NCBI RefSeq assembly: GCF_003851885.1
Contig: NZ_BHZE01000026.1
Location: 1 to 36,279, forward strand
Length of the DNA stretch: 36,279 nucleotides
Direction of reading: 5' to 3'
Source: Thermaurantimonas aggregans
GTDB taxonomy: Bacteria; Bacteroidota; Bacteroidia; Flavobacteriales; Schleiferiaceae
The notes beneath the pieces were generated by a model that saw only the letters and a program-made list of their open reading frames with translations, made no database searches and was not told the origin of the DNA. The position numbers and the translations under genes are program-made. Below, in pieces: positions 1 to 8,862 of this stretch (position 1 is its first letter; each line of letters starts with the position of its first letter).

Positions 1-1184
1 TGGAGGATGAGCTGGGGTTTTGAATTTTTGTCATTAGAGGGAATACTCGCAATTTTTACTTGACATGTATGTTGGGGTGAGAATTTGCATGCATTGTCCA
101 TAAGGTTAAGAAAAGCGATTTTCATCAGATATTCGTTTGCTCTAATGGTAAGAGTGTCGTCAGAATCAGCAGTAAAGTCGTGGGAATAAGAGATTTCCAC
201 GGAATAATCGGGATGAGCATTCAAAAGCATATTGCGGGCGTCAAGTAAGATTTCGTCGATGCGCACATTTCTAAAAGCGATTTTAGAGGCATCGTAACTG
301 GCTCTAGCAAAATCTAAAAGACTTGCCGACATGCGCGAGAGCTTTTGGGCGTCGGCAAGAGTAGATTTCAGAGCATTTTGTAACTCATCGTGCGACCGTG
401 GTTTAGCGAGCAAGTATTCGAGGTCGGCAATTATGGCAGTAAGCGGTGTTCGGAGCTCGTGAGCGATGTTGGATACAAAAGCCTTTTGGGCGTCAAAAGA
501 ATTTTCGAGGCGAGAGAGCATCTCATTGAAAGTGCGTGCAAGGTCAGCAAGTTCGTCGCCGTTAGAATAGATTGGCAGGCGCTGATCGAGGTTGGTGGCA
601 GTAATTCGCTGGGCACGTTGGGTAATTTCTTTGATGGGATCCAAGGCTTTTTTCGAAAGAAAAATGCCGGCTATGTAAATCAAAACGAGAGAAGGCAGTG
701 AGAGGGCGATCATTGAGATAAGGAGGCTGCGCTGCTTGGCATAGCCATATCGATCAAATGCCGCTGCGGTAATCAAGTAGGTAGCATCATCAATTTGATA
801 TTTTAAGCCGACTACCTGCCAGTTTTCTTGATAAAAGTGGACTTCGCCTTGGGTGTAAATGGATTTTAAGAGTTCTGGAGTTTCTTTTACAAAATCAATT
901 TCAACGTCGTCGTGATACAGAAGTCGGAAAGCAGTATCGTAAATGGCTACCTCGGCTTCGGTTTGCAAAAGGCGATTGTTTTTGTACATTTTCTGTAGTG
1001 CAACGGGCTCAAGATGAGCAGAGAAGAGTAATTGACACTTGGTGATGGCTTCGTTTTCGAGGTAGTTGAAAAATTCTCTTTCGCGTGAGGCGCTTGCGCT
1101 GAAATAAATACTGCCGGCAAACATGATTAGGATAATGCCCGTAATGAATGTGAACCACAGGGTAATGCGTGTCCGAAGTTTCAT
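1..1184 (-). CDS. Sensor histidine kinase, 3' end cut by window edge
   Basis: Inner-membrane two-component sensor kinase. Reading leftwards from the ATG at 1184 the frame stays open for 394 codons to the window edge. It shows a first membrane helix (about residues 9-30), a periplasmic sensor region of about 120 residues, a second helix (about 151-175), a HAMP-like linker with a DELADLARTFNEML stretch, a HisKA domain with HELRTP (phospho-accepting His242), and the start of the ATPase domain with an N-box (NLMDNACKFS). The rest of the ATPase domain lies outside the window. A weak promoter candidate (TTG at 1230-1228, 17 nt, TATTTTAG at 1210-1203) would give a short leader, matching this start. 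No response regulator is adjacent on the upstream side; a partner could lie beyond the edge. The sensed signal cannot be inferred. Confidence 0.88.
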   Translation of the reverse strand, partial: MKLRTRITLWFTFITGIILIMFAGSIYFSASASREREFFNYLENEAITKCQLLFSAHLEPVALQKMYKNNRLLQTEAEVAIYDTAFRLLYHDDVEIDFVKETPELLKSIYTQGEVHFYQENWQVVGLKYQIDDATYLITAAAFDRYGYAKQRSLLISMIALSLPSLVLIYIAGIFLSKKALDPIKEITQRAQRITATNLDQRLPIYSNGDELADLARTFNEMLSRLENSFDAQKAFVSNIAHELRTPLTAIIADLEYLLAKPRSHDELQNALKSTLADAQKLSRMSASLLDFARASYDASKIAFRNVRIDEILLDARNMLLNAHPDYSVEISYSHDFTADSDDTLTIRANEYLMKIAFLNLMDNACKFSPQHTCQVKIASIPSNDKNSKPQLIL

Positions 1185-1303
1185 CGCGTCTGAAAATGTG
1201 CTCTAAAATACGCTCGCGACTACAGGGCAATAGGGGAAGTTTTTTAATTTCTACATAGCGGATTAAATGTTTCTCAGAGTAGTTTCCTGATGGCAGAACT
1301 GCC

Positions 1304-1311
1304 TATCTTTG
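1304..1311 (+). promoter_or_regulatory. Bacteroidota-type -7 promoter element for the M20 peptidase
   Basis: TATCTTTG matches the Bacteroidota -7 consensus TAnnTTTG. It lies 24 nt before the ATG at 1335 and inside the stretch that would be coding if translation began at the earlier ATG (1290). The -33 TTG equivalent is poor (TTTCC around 1283). The site favours 1335 as the true start. Confidence 0.5.
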
Positions 1312-1334
1312 GCACAATTCAAAAATTTGTATTC

Positions 1335-2729
1335 ATGCACGCTGACATCAAAAAGTACATTGACACCCACCGCGAAAGGTTTTTAAATGAATTGATGGAG
1401 CTACTGCGCGTACCGAGCGTCAGTGCTGATCCGAAATATAAAGAAGAGGTAATTAAGGCAGCTCAGCTTACAGCTCACTACCTGGAAAAAGCCGGGATTA
1501 AAAACGTAGAGGTTTGTGAAACTCCCGGCTATCCTGTGGTATATGGCGAATACATCAAAGATCCTTCACTTCCAACAGTATTAGTGTATGGACATTACGA
1601 TGTGCAGCCGCCCGATCCGCTTGATCTATGGGAGTCAGGACCTTTTGATCCCGTGATTAAAAAAACCGAAATACACCCACAAGGTGCCATTTTTGCGCGC
1701 GGTGCTTGTGACGATAAGGGGCAGTTTTTCATGCACATTAAAGCGGTTGAAGCAATGATAGCCACCGGAACCTTACCGTGCAACGTAAAATTTATGATTG
1801 AGGGCGAAGAAGAAGTTGGCTCTGCCAATCTCGGTTGGTTTGTTGTACACAACCGCGAGCGACTTAAATGCAATACGATTTTAATTTCAGACACCGGAAT
1901 TTTAGCCAACGATATTCCTTCGATATGTACCGGTTTGCGCGGGTTGAGTTATGTAGAGGTAGAGGTGACCGGTCCAAACCGCGATTTACATTCAGGTCTT
2001 TATGGCGGTGCAGTGCCTAATCCGATCAACATTTTGGCGAAAATGATTGCCTCGCTTCACGATGAAAACAATCACATCACAATACCCGGCTTTTATGACG
2101 ATGTAGTGGAACTGTCGGCCGAAGAGCGCGCACTGATGGCACAAGCCCCTCACAGCGATGAAGCTTTTAAAAAGTCCATAGGCCTAAAAAATATTTGGGG
2201 CGAAAAGGGCTACACCACACCCGAGCGCACGTCGATACGTCCTACGCTCGATGTAAATGGCATTTGGGGTGGCTATACGGGCGAAGGAGCAAAAACGGTA
2301 ATCCCTTCAAAAGCCTATGCAAAAATCTCCATGCGTTTAGTACCCAATCAAAATCCCGATAAAATCACCGAACTTTTTAAAAAACACTTCGAATCCATTG
2401 CGCCAGATTGTGTTTCGGTAGTGGTAAAGCCGCATCATGGGGGCGATCCTTATGTATCGCCATTAGATAGCCCTGAATATCAGGCCGCCAGCGAAGCAAT
2501 GGAAGCTACTTTTGGCAAGAAACCGGTGCCCGTGCGCAGCGGTGGTAGTATCCCTATAGTGGCACTCTTCGAACGCGAATTGGGCGTTAAGTCTATTTTG
2601 ATGGGCTTTGGACTCGACAGCGATGCCATTCACTCGCCCAATGAGCACTATGGATTGTTCAACTATTTCATTGGAATAGAAACGATTCCGCTCTTTTTTG
2701 ACCATTATGTGCGTTTAGTTGAGCGATAA
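1335..2729 (+). CDS. M20 family dipeptidase (metallopeptidase)
   Basis: Zinc-dependent cytosolic M20-family peptidase that probably cleaves dipeptides. Metal-site motifs are intact: VYGHYDVQPPDP (His87, Asp89), ARGACDDKGQ (bridging Asp), MIEGEEEVGS (catalytic and metal Glu), ISDTG, and a late HSPNEHY (metal His). The 464-residue length fits the family's roughly 455-470. An in-frame ATG at 1290 would add 15 residues, but that stretch holds the -7 promoter element and is not family-like; the family start resembles the IKKYIDTHRERFLNEL segment right after 1335. porQ follows 40 nt downstream, so the two may share a transcript. Exact substrate (dipeptide, acyl-peptide or carnosine-like) is not decidable. 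Confidence 0.93.
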   Translation: MHADIKKYIDTHRERFLNELMELLRVPSVSADPKYKEEVIKAAQLTAHYLEKAGIKNVEVCETPGYPVVYGEYIKDPSLPTVLVYGHYDVQPPDPLDLWESGPFDPVIKKTEIHPQGAIFARGACDDKGQFFMHIKAVEAMIATGTLPCNVKFMIEGEEEVGSANLGWFVVHNRERLKCNTILISDTGILANDIPSICTGLRGLSYVEVEVTGPNRDLHSGLYGGAVPNPINILAKMIASLHDENNHITIPGFYDDVVELSAEERALMAQAPHSDEAFKKSIGLKNIWGEKGYTTPERTSIRPTLDVNGIWGGYTGEGAKTVIPSKAYAKISMRLVPNQNPDKITELFKKHFESIAPDCVSVVVKPHHGGDPYVSPLDSPEYQAASEAMEATFGKKPVPVRSGGSIPIVALFERELGVKSILMGFGLDSDAIHSPNEHYGLFNYFIGIETIPLFFDHYVRLVER

Positions 2730-2769
2730 GTTGAGCAATAAAAAGAAGAATATAGCAGTTTAAAAATTC

Positions 2770-3828
2770 ATGCGGCTCAGGCAACTTATTGCAAGTATAG
2801 CAAGCATTAATACTTTGCTGTTCACCTCTGTGCAAGGGCAAATTGGCGGACGCGAGGTGTTTCAATTTCTCAATATTGCCTCAGAGGCTCGCGTAGTGGC
2901 TATGGGTAGATTGCCCATAGCCTACTGGGAGCCCGATGTAAACTTTGCCCTGCTCAATCCGGCGTTAATTCACAGCAAATTACACGGTTCACTTAGTTTA
3001 AATGCCGTCAGTTTTCCGGCAGATATTTTTATTGGTAGTGCTAATTATGCTCACTCCTTTGAGAAAGTAGGTACTTTCACATTGGGCGTGAGAAGCTTTC
3101 AGTACGGAAAGTTTGTGGCAGCTAATCAATTTGGCGTACAAACAGGGGATTTTGACGTTTCAGACCTGGTAATTACCTTGGGTCATGGGCGCAAGGTGTA
3201 TGAAAACTTGTATGTGGGAGCTAATTTAAAGATTATTAATTCAGCTTACGAACAATACAGTTCTTTCGGACTTGCTACCGACCTGGGCATAACGTATTAC
3301 ATACCTGAAAAATTGCTCTCGTGGAGTTTGCTTATCAGAAATGCTGGTTTTCAATGGGATCCATACACCACTGAGCGAGGCAGCCTGCCTTTTGATGTGC
3401 AGATCGGTGTGAGCAATCGCTTCAGACACTTGCCGTTGCGTTGGCATATTACTGCTGATCAATTGCACAGGCCTGATGTGAGCTTCATAAACCCTGCCAA
3501 TGCTCGTCGCGATCCCATTACGAGCCAACTGATCGATGAAAATATAACGATTGCTAACAAAGTATTGCGACATTTTAGCTTTGGGGCTGAGCTAGCACCT
3601 ACAAAAGGCTTCAACATTGGTATCGGCTATAATTTCCGAATGCAGCAAGAACTGCGCATGAACACCCGCCGATCCTCGGCTGGGCTTACTTTTGGATTAG
3701 GCTTTAAAGTCAGTAAGTTTATGATTCAGTATTCGCGTGGGGTGTATCACGTGAGCGGGGCAGCCAATCTTTTTAGCATCACAACACAGTTTGGTGATTT
3801 CAAAAAAAAGCAACCACTTACTTACTGA
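2770..3828 (+). CDS. porQ: Type IX secretion system protein PorQ
   Basis: Outer-membrane beta-barrel of the PorV/PorQ (FadL-like) family. In Bacteroidota, PorQ works with the type IX secretion attachment complex that anchors secreted CTD cargo to A-LPS. The protein has an N-terminal signal peptide (about 24 residues, ending VQGQ). It then shows the family opening GREVFQFLNIASEARVVAMG, a NPALI segment and repeated amphipathic barrel strands, ending in an aromatic/hydrophobic strand. The length of 352 residues is normal. The start follows an A-rich leader without a clear Shine-Dalgarno, usual in this phylum. Its 3' end overlaps the decayed SulP gene on the other strand by 11 bp. Secretion partners (porU, porZ, porV) are not in this window. 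Confidence 0.87.
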   Translation: MRLRQLIASIASINTLLFTSVQGQIGGREVFQFLNIASEARVVAMGRLPIAYWEPDVNFALLNPALIHSKLHGSLSLNAVSFPADIFIGSANYAHSFEKVGTFTLGVRSFQYGKFVAANQFGVQTGDFDVSDLVITLGHGRKVYENLYVGANLKIINSAYEQYSSFGLATDLGITYYIPEKLLSWSLLIRNAGFQWDPYTTERGSLPFDVQIGVSNRFRHLPLRWHITADQLHRPDVSFINPANARRDPITSQLIDENITIANKVLRHFSFGAELAPTKGFNIGIGYNFRMQQELRMNTRRSSAGLTFGLGFKVSKFMIQYSRGVYHVSGAANLFSITTQFGDFKKKQPLTY

Positions 3829-5395
3829 CATAAACTTTTGTGGAAAGATAATGGTCTGACAATGCTCTGTGTTTGTCTAATCCACTCACTGTCAGTCTTC
3901 CTGCAAATCCTGTTTTAGTCATTGTATCGAGCATGACCAAAAAGAATGGTCTATTATTTTTACTTCAGATAAATCGATTCTGATCATTCGATTGCTATCT
4001 ATAGAATTCAATATTAGAATTCAATATTTTTTTTAGTGTATTTCTGTGTGAAAAAATAGCGGCTTCCTGTAAGTGCACTACCGTTTCATTAGGAAATTCT
4101 TTTATAAGAAAGGATGTTTTAAAGATATATTTCAACTTCAGACCTAAATAAAATTCAATACCGATTTTTACCAGCATTCCTGCTGCTACACCTACGAGCA
4201 AGTCCTCAAATAAAGTAAAAAATATGATGGTCAAAAAAATGAAAAATTGCCCCTTGCCAATACTGTAGACGTGAATGAAGTGTTTGAAAGATGCCAGATT
4301 ATAACCGGCATATATTAGCAGCGCAGCTAAAGCGGCATTCGGAATCCATTCGATAATAGGTATTAAAAACAACATTACAAGCAAAAGAAAGAATCCATGA
4401 AAAAAGTTAGACCACTTACTCACGGCACCTAAAGCAATAATGGCTGAACTACGTACTATTTCTGAAATTATCGGTAGTCCCCCCATGAGTCCAGAGGCGA
4501 TGTTAACTGCTCTTTGACCTATCAAATCACCATTTGTGTGAACCTTGCGCTTGAGTGAATCGATCTATTCGAGTGCTTTGACCGTATGTAAGGATTTGAT
4601 CCTAATGACGAAAAGAAACATTGTGAAGTATTTCCAAAACAAAAAATTGTTTATTTCGCTAATGCGAGGGCTAATCAAAATGGAATCCCAAAAATTGCCG
4701 ATATATATAAGGTCAAAAGACAGATCATTCGACTTTAAATCCCAAATCATGGAGAATGGTATGGCACCAAAAAGTACCCAAACAGATGCCGATATTGTAC
4801 GAATAAGGGAGATTTTAAATACGGATAGACAGTTAATATCAGCAAACTAACCAAACCAATACTAACTATATGTGGTTAAAAAACTTTTATCTAAGTTGGC
4901 AGATTTTTTAACAGTGCAAAGAGATCAAATGAATGGTTGAGAATGGTATTAAAACCCAGTAGTACGGGAATATGTTTAATGATGATGATAAGTCCGAGAG
5001 CTGTCAACATGCCGTGCACTGCGGTTTCAGGAAATAAATCGCTCACACCTCCAAGCTTAGCTGCACCTTTTAACACCTGAATTGAGCCATCAATACAATG
5101 GCAGACACAGAGCTCCAAGCTCATTCATAGCTGCCAAAGTCGGTCATAGCAGCAGCGGCTACGGTGATAACCCCTGCCGCTCGTATATTGATGCTTAATT
5201 CTGTCACGCGAAAGAACGAAGTACTTAGACCGCCCACTATAGCCGTGAGTATACACATACCTGGTGGATATCCACTGGTTTTGGCGATTCCAAGGCTAAG
5301 AGGCAGCGCCAAAAGAAAAATCTGAAACCCTAACCTTACATCTTCCAGAAGGATCTTTTTCGTGGATTAAATCAATGAATTTTAGAATTTTCAAT
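3818..5395 (-). pseudogene. Decayed SulP-family anion transporter with STAS domain
   Basis: Remains of a SulP (sulfate or bicarbonate) permease. Family segments survive in order: FQIFLLALPLSLGIAKTSG, AAGVITVAAAAMTDFG, SDLFPETAVHGMLTALG, FWKYFTMFLF, GLMGGLPIISEIVRSSAII, and a STAS tail (IRIDLSEVKIIDHS, then LTVSGLDKHRALSDHYL). Lesions seen: ATTG where a start ATG is expected (5395-5392); an extra base near 5351; TGA at 5123-5121 with a frame change around 5100; TAG at 4893-4891; TAA at 4878-4876; a frame change near 4801-4812; TAG at 4565-4563; a 13-bp duplication at 4003-4028; a one-base loss in the A tract at 3939-3943. The intact gene would have closed the sulfur operon, 68 nt after the porin. 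Sulfate versus bicarbonate specificity is undecidable. Confidence 0.88.
4003..4028. repeat. Perfect 13-bp tandem duplication inside the SulP pseudogene
   Basis: AGAATTCAATATT occurs twice head to tail. Removing one copy restores the reading frame into the STAS domain on the minus strand, so this is one of the inactivating events and is probably a slippage product. Confidence 0.9.
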
Positions 5396-5463
5396 ACAAT
5401 GTTTCAAAATAAAAAGAAATTTATTGAACAATCTGAAAATCGATTAATAGCTTTAATAAACTT

Positions 5464-6891
5464 TTAGAAATGATAATTTATTACTGCGTTGTAGAGCATA
5501 ATGTTTACTCTGTTTATTTCGAGATCGGGGGTCAAAGGTTTTTCTTGAGCGTTGATTTTAGAGGTGATTAGCAAATGCATATCCAAACCCTCTAAAACGC
5601 CTTTAAATTCATGATAAACATCTAAATTTATATGGTAATAAGAGGGCATTTTGTATTTGTTTAGCCGAACATTGTCTATGTCTGGTAAGTTAAAGTATCC
5701 TGAATGAAATGCGATAATCCAAGATTCCGAAGGTTCATAGGTTATTTTTAAGGCATAGGCATGTACATCGCCGGCGCCTTCGTTTCGCTCACGAGGTATA
5801 AAAGTGAAGAAGGGTTCTCGCCCCCATTCTCTTGGCATGATAAACCTGCCTTGATCGGTAATGCGGTTGTAATTCAAAGAAAATTGAAATTTGTCAAGGT
5901 CCAGACCAGCTCGTAATCCAAAGGTAGCAGCTGTATGATTGATGGGGATGTAACGGTATTGAGGGTCTGAGCTACCGCCCTTTCCTACAGCTTGCTGGTA
6001 GATCCCTTGAAATGCTCCAAACAGATTTCCGAATCGCGTGGGGGTGAATGCATCAACCTGTACAAAAGTTGAATACATTACATTTTCGATTAGCATGTGC
6101 CAATTCGAAATTTGAAGAAACTTCTTTGGGTGATATAACAATCCGGCAAGGGCAACAAATTGAGCGTTTACATGATCGTGATAGTGATTAGGATGTCCAT
6201 TTTCATCAAACCCCTGTGGAAACAATCCTATGGATTCACCGATTTTGTAAACCGAAATGGTACTTCGAGGAGAAATGGCATTGAAAATACCAGCATCTAC
6301 TGAAAAACTTTCAGATTCGTTTATCTCACTCCATATACCCTGAATAGCTGTAGGACGCATTCTGCCGTCCTGAAGGTTGATAAAGGGGGTATTGATGAGC
6401 TGTCGGCCTACCTTGACTGATGACTGATTACCAAAATTGTATTTTACATAAAACTCCTCGAGTCTGTCCATTTCGTGTCTGTTGTGAGGGTCGGTAATGT
6501 CGAAGAGTTCAAGCTCGTAACGGCTGCCTTTGTTGCTCAAAGAATCTACCCGATCCATGGGTGAAGAATGCAGATTGAAGATATAAAACCCACCTAAACC
6601 ATATTGGAAGTTTTTATAAGGTGCGCTTTCGTATTTAAATCCACCGCCAAAGGCATTGGCAAAAAAGGTACTCAATGGCCCATTGTTGTCAGTATGGCTG
6701 TAGAAGTATCGGAAATGCCCGTGAATTGTACCGTTTTTGAACGCATTTAACGGTGAATTCTGATTTTTTGGGTTTCTTTCCGGGCCTTTCCAGATATTGG
6801 GTTTTTCGAGAATGTCTTGATGTTGAGCAAAAACTGTCTGAGACAGGAGCAAAAAAATAACCGCTTTCCCAAACGGAAATATTCTCATCAA
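5464..6891 (-). CDS. OprD-like outer-membrane porin
   Basis: Predicted outer-membrane beta-barrel of 475 residues with a signal peptide (about 22 residues, ending VFAQ). It has OprD-family hallmarks: GTIHGHFRYFY near the start, LEEFYVKYNFG followed by VKVGRQLINTPFINL and RPTAIQGIW (the conserved 'KxGRQ..NTP' region), and alternating aromatic strands to a final NYHF. OprD-type porins pass small anions and acids; in this operon it may carry thiosulfate, tetrathionate or sulfate, which is inference from context. It sits 25 nt after the DsrE-like gene and upstream of the decayed SulP gene. An alternative start is the next Met codon (6888). Confidence is good for porin, moderate for the OprD label. 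Confidence 0.75.
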   Translation of the reverse strand: MMRIFPFGKAVIFLLLSQTVFAQHQDILEKPNIWKGPERNPKNQNSPLNAFKNGTIHGHFRYFYSHTDNNGPLSTFFANAFGGGFKYESAPYKNFQYGLGGFYIFNLHSSPMDRVDSLSNKGSRYELELFDITDPHNRHEMDRLEEFYVKYNFGNQSSVKVGRQLINTPFINLQDGRMRPTAIQGIWSEINESESFSVDAGIFNAISPRSTISVYKIGESIGLFPQGFDENGHPNHYHDHVNAQFVALAGLLYHPKKFLQISNWHMLIENVMYSTFVQVDAFTPTRFGNLFGAFQGIYQQAVGKGGSSDPQYRYIPINHTAATFGLRAGLDLDKFQFSLNYNRITDQGRFIMPREWGREPFFTFIPRERNEGAGDVHAYALKITYEPSESWIIAFHSGYFNLPDIDNVRLNKYKMPSYYHINLDVYHEFKGVLEGLDMHLLITSKINAQEKPLTPDLEINRVNIMLYNAVINYHF

Positions 6892-6916
6892 TCTTAAAAA
6901 GAATTTTTAAAGTCTT

Positions 6917-7348
6917 TTAAAAACCAGATTTGATGTAATTCCAGCCTTCACGCTGTTTGCGTACGATGTGCACTATGCCTGCTTTTACGAATCCTGCTTC
7001 GTCTAAGATGTCTTCTTTTGGCACGTTGCGTTCTGACATGGAGAATTCACATGCTTTAAAAGAAATTCCTTTTCCGGCAAACTCTGCGACTTTTGCTTTT
7101 TGGGTGGATTTTGATTTTTGTAAGAGGGTTAAACCTGGTCCGTGGCACACTACTTCGATCTGTACTCCCGGCTCTACACTTGTGATGTTAGAGAGCTGTT
7201 TCATCAAGGCTTTGTGAGCCAGTGTATCATCGGTAGTCAGTTGAAATATGATTTTCAATGGTTCTTCGGATTTCTTGTTCTTTTTCTGAGCAAAAGCGGG
7301 ATTTACTAAAAACGATAGAAGAACAAAAGGAAACAAAAACTTTTTCAT
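6917..7348 (-). CDS. Exported DsrE/DsrF-like sulfur-relay protein
   Basis: Small 143-residue protein with a cleavable signal peptide (residues 1-20, ending AFAQ) followed by a Lys-rich segment and a DsrE-like fold (IIFQLTTDD, VEVVCHGPG-like turn at Cys68, FKACEFSM at Cys100). DsrE-like proteins bind or transfer sulfane sulfur through Cys; two candidate residues are present, Cys68 after a beta strand and Cys100 in the second half. A periplasmic location next to a TsdA-type cytochrome suggests a sulfur carrier or sensor for thiosulfate oxidation products. It lies 33 nt after the cytochrome gene and 25 nt before the porin. Function beyond the family is inference. Confidence 0.8.
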   Translation of the reverse strand: MKKFLFPFVLLSFLVNPAFAQKKNKKSEEPLKIIFQLTTDDTLAHKALMKQLSNITSVEPGVQIEVVCHGPGLTLLQKSKSTQKAKVAEFAGKGISFKACEFSMSERNVPKEDILDEAGFVKAGIVHIVRKQREGWNYIKSGF

Positions 7349-7381
7349 TGGTCAAAAATTTATACAAATGTCATGAAAACA

Positions 7382-8407
7382 TTACTGTTTTTTCTGTGAT
7401 GTAGCTTCCAAATCTTTGTAAAAAGCAATGATGGGTTGCCAGGGGCCAAACTTGTGTTGTTGTTCGCTGAAGGTATCCTTGTATGGGCCAAAGGGGTGAT
7501 CCACGGGTTTTTTGCTAATGTCAGGCCAGTCTTTCGGAACTTTTTTGTGCGGGCGTGGCTGTGAATTCACAAAGGCAGCTACATCCCATGCCTCTTCATC
7601 GGTCAGCAAAGGCATGGTGTGGCTAGCTCCGAGGGGCATGTTAAATTTCACGTATTTAGCAAAATTTGTTATGCGGTACAGACCGGCTGCATCGTTGTAT
7701 GAATTTTTGCCCCAAAGAGGTGGATAGAGATATTCTACTCCATCAGGATGCTTTAAACCTTGTCCATCAGCTTGATGACAGCTCTGACACTTTTGTTCAT
7801 ACACAATTTTGCCGCGTGCAGGGTCGGCAGGTCTGTCGAGCATCGCAAACTCTTTCAGGCCTGATCCCGGAGCTTTTTCGCCTTTTTTCACGTTGGTGCC
7901 TAGGAACTCGATATATGCTTTTATGGCTTGCATTTCGCGACTATTGGTATCGGGTGCTTTTCCGTTTAAACTTCTTTCGAAGCAATCGGATACACGCTTG
8001 TAAATATCTTCCATACCGCCACTACGGGCTCTGAATTTGGGATAGGTTGATGCTACTGAGCCATAATTATTTCCCCACGGTTTTGTCCCGGCTTCGAGAT
8101 GGCAGTTTTGACAGTTCATTCCATTGGTTAGCTGTGCCACTGAGCCATTGGGTCCGAGGTACTTGGCGGTATGAGCGATTAAATCTTTTCCATACAAAAC
8201 AAGTTCGCGTTGTGCTTCATCTGTAATTTTTTCAGGATCAGGTGCCAGCCACAGCTCTTCGGCCGTGGCAGTCTGAACCTGTTGTTCTGTAGCGGGTACC
8301 TCCGATGTGGTCGTAGCTTCGCCCTTTGAATTTTCGACCCACACAACGATTAGGGCCACTACGGTGACAAGCACCATCAGCCAAGCAATTATTCTAGTTG
8401 TGCTCAT
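7382..8407 (-). CDS. tsdA: Membrane-anchored diheme cytochrome c, TsdA-like thiosulfate dehydrogenase
   Basis: Diheme c-type cytochrome of 341 residues resembling TsdA, which oxidises two thiosulfates to tetrathionate or does the reverse. Two heme motifs: CQNCH (99-103) and CQSCH (207-211). Between them is SDCFERSLNG with Cys142, matching the TsdA segment that supplies the unusual Cys ligand of the active-site heme. NMPLG with Met257 fits the distal ligand of heme 2. An uncleaved-looking N-terminal helix (about 6-25) and a Thr/Glu linker suggest periplasmic display from the inner membrane. Neighbours are YeeE-type sulfur transporters upstream (15 nt) and the DsrE-like gene downstream. Direction of catalysis cannot be read from sequence; a SoxXA-like cytochrome is less likely given the CFERS motif. 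Confidence 0.8.
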   Translation of the reverse strand: MSTTRIIAWLMVLVTVVALIVVWVENSKGEATTTSEVPATEQQVQTATAEELWLAPDPEKITDEAQRELVLYGKDLIAHTAKYLGPNGSVAQLTNGMNCQNCHLEAGTKPWGNNYGSVASTYPKFRARSGGMEDIYKRVSDCFERSLNGKAPDTNSREMQAIKAYIEFLGTNVKKGEKAPGSGLKEFAMLDRPADPARGKIVYEQKCQSCHQADGQGLKHPDGVEYLYPPLWGKNSYNDAAGLYRITNFAKYVKFNMPLGASHTMPLLTDEEAWDVAAFVNSQPRPHKKVPKDWPDISKKPVDHPFGPYKDTFSEQQHKFGPWQPIIAFYKDLEATSQKKQ

Positions 8408-8422
8408 TGCTATAAGTAATTA

Positions 8423-8836
8423 TTAATGAGGAAGTTTGTCTTGTAGATAACCATATAAATATGTGCCAATTACGGCAAAGGCAAAAACAATGATGAAGGG
8501 CAAATAACCGTAGCCAATGTTTACTACCATAGGCCCAGGACAAGCACCGCTCAGTGCCCATCCAAGTCCGAAAATGGTACCTCCAAATATGTAGCGCTTG
8601 TAGGTTTTATCCTTTGGGAAGAAGGTTATAGGGTTGCCTTCGATATCGCGGATTTTGAACTTTTTAATGATCCAGACGCCTGATGCACCCAATGTTACAG
8701 CGGTTCCGATAATGCCGTACATGTGGAAGGCGTCGAAGTGAAACATTTCAAAAATTCTGTACCACGAGATGGCCTCCGACTTGGCCATGATAATTCCAAA
8801 GAAAACTCCAGCGAGTAAAAATTTTAGGTATTTCAT
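8423..8836 (-). CDS. YeeE/YedE family sulfur transporter half, C-terminal-type unit
   Basis: Integral membrane protein of 137 residues with about four helices and the YeeE/YedE signature LSGACPGP (Cys99). The family imports thiosulfate or other sulfur compounds through a relay of conserved Cys; here the pore is probably formed with the neighbouring 190-residue half-protein. The start at 8836 (MKYLKFLLAGVFFG) is chosen because it begins at a membrane helix. An earlier in-frame ATG at 8986 would overlap the upstream gene and add 50 non-family residues. The gap to the upstream half is 26 nt and to tsdA 15 nt. In-operon pairing with TsdA makes thiosulfate the most likely substrate, by inference. 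Confidence 0.85.
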   Translation of the reverse strand: MKYLKFLLAGVFFGIIMAKSEAISWYRIFEMFHFDAFHMYGIIGTAVTLGASGVWIIKKFKIRDIEGNPITFFPKDKTYKRYIFGGTIFGLGWALSGACPGPMVVNIGYGYLPFIIVFAFAVIGTYLYGYLQDKLPH

Positions 8837-8862
8837 AGCGAGGTAGTAGGTTTTAGGGGTTT

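Noticed and set aside
390-701. 103-residue open frame on the plus strand
   Set aside because: It is antisense to the intact histidine kinase frame (1-1184), which has full HAMP/HisKA motifs. The plus-strand product has no family features.
1290-1334. Longer N-terminus for the M20 peptidase
   Set aside because: The extra 15 codons contain a TAnnTTTG promoter element and do not resemble the family N-terminus.
4545-4850. Plus-strand 101-residue frame
   Set aside because: It is antisense to the SulP remnant; the minus strand here reads FWKYFTMFLF and other SulP segments.
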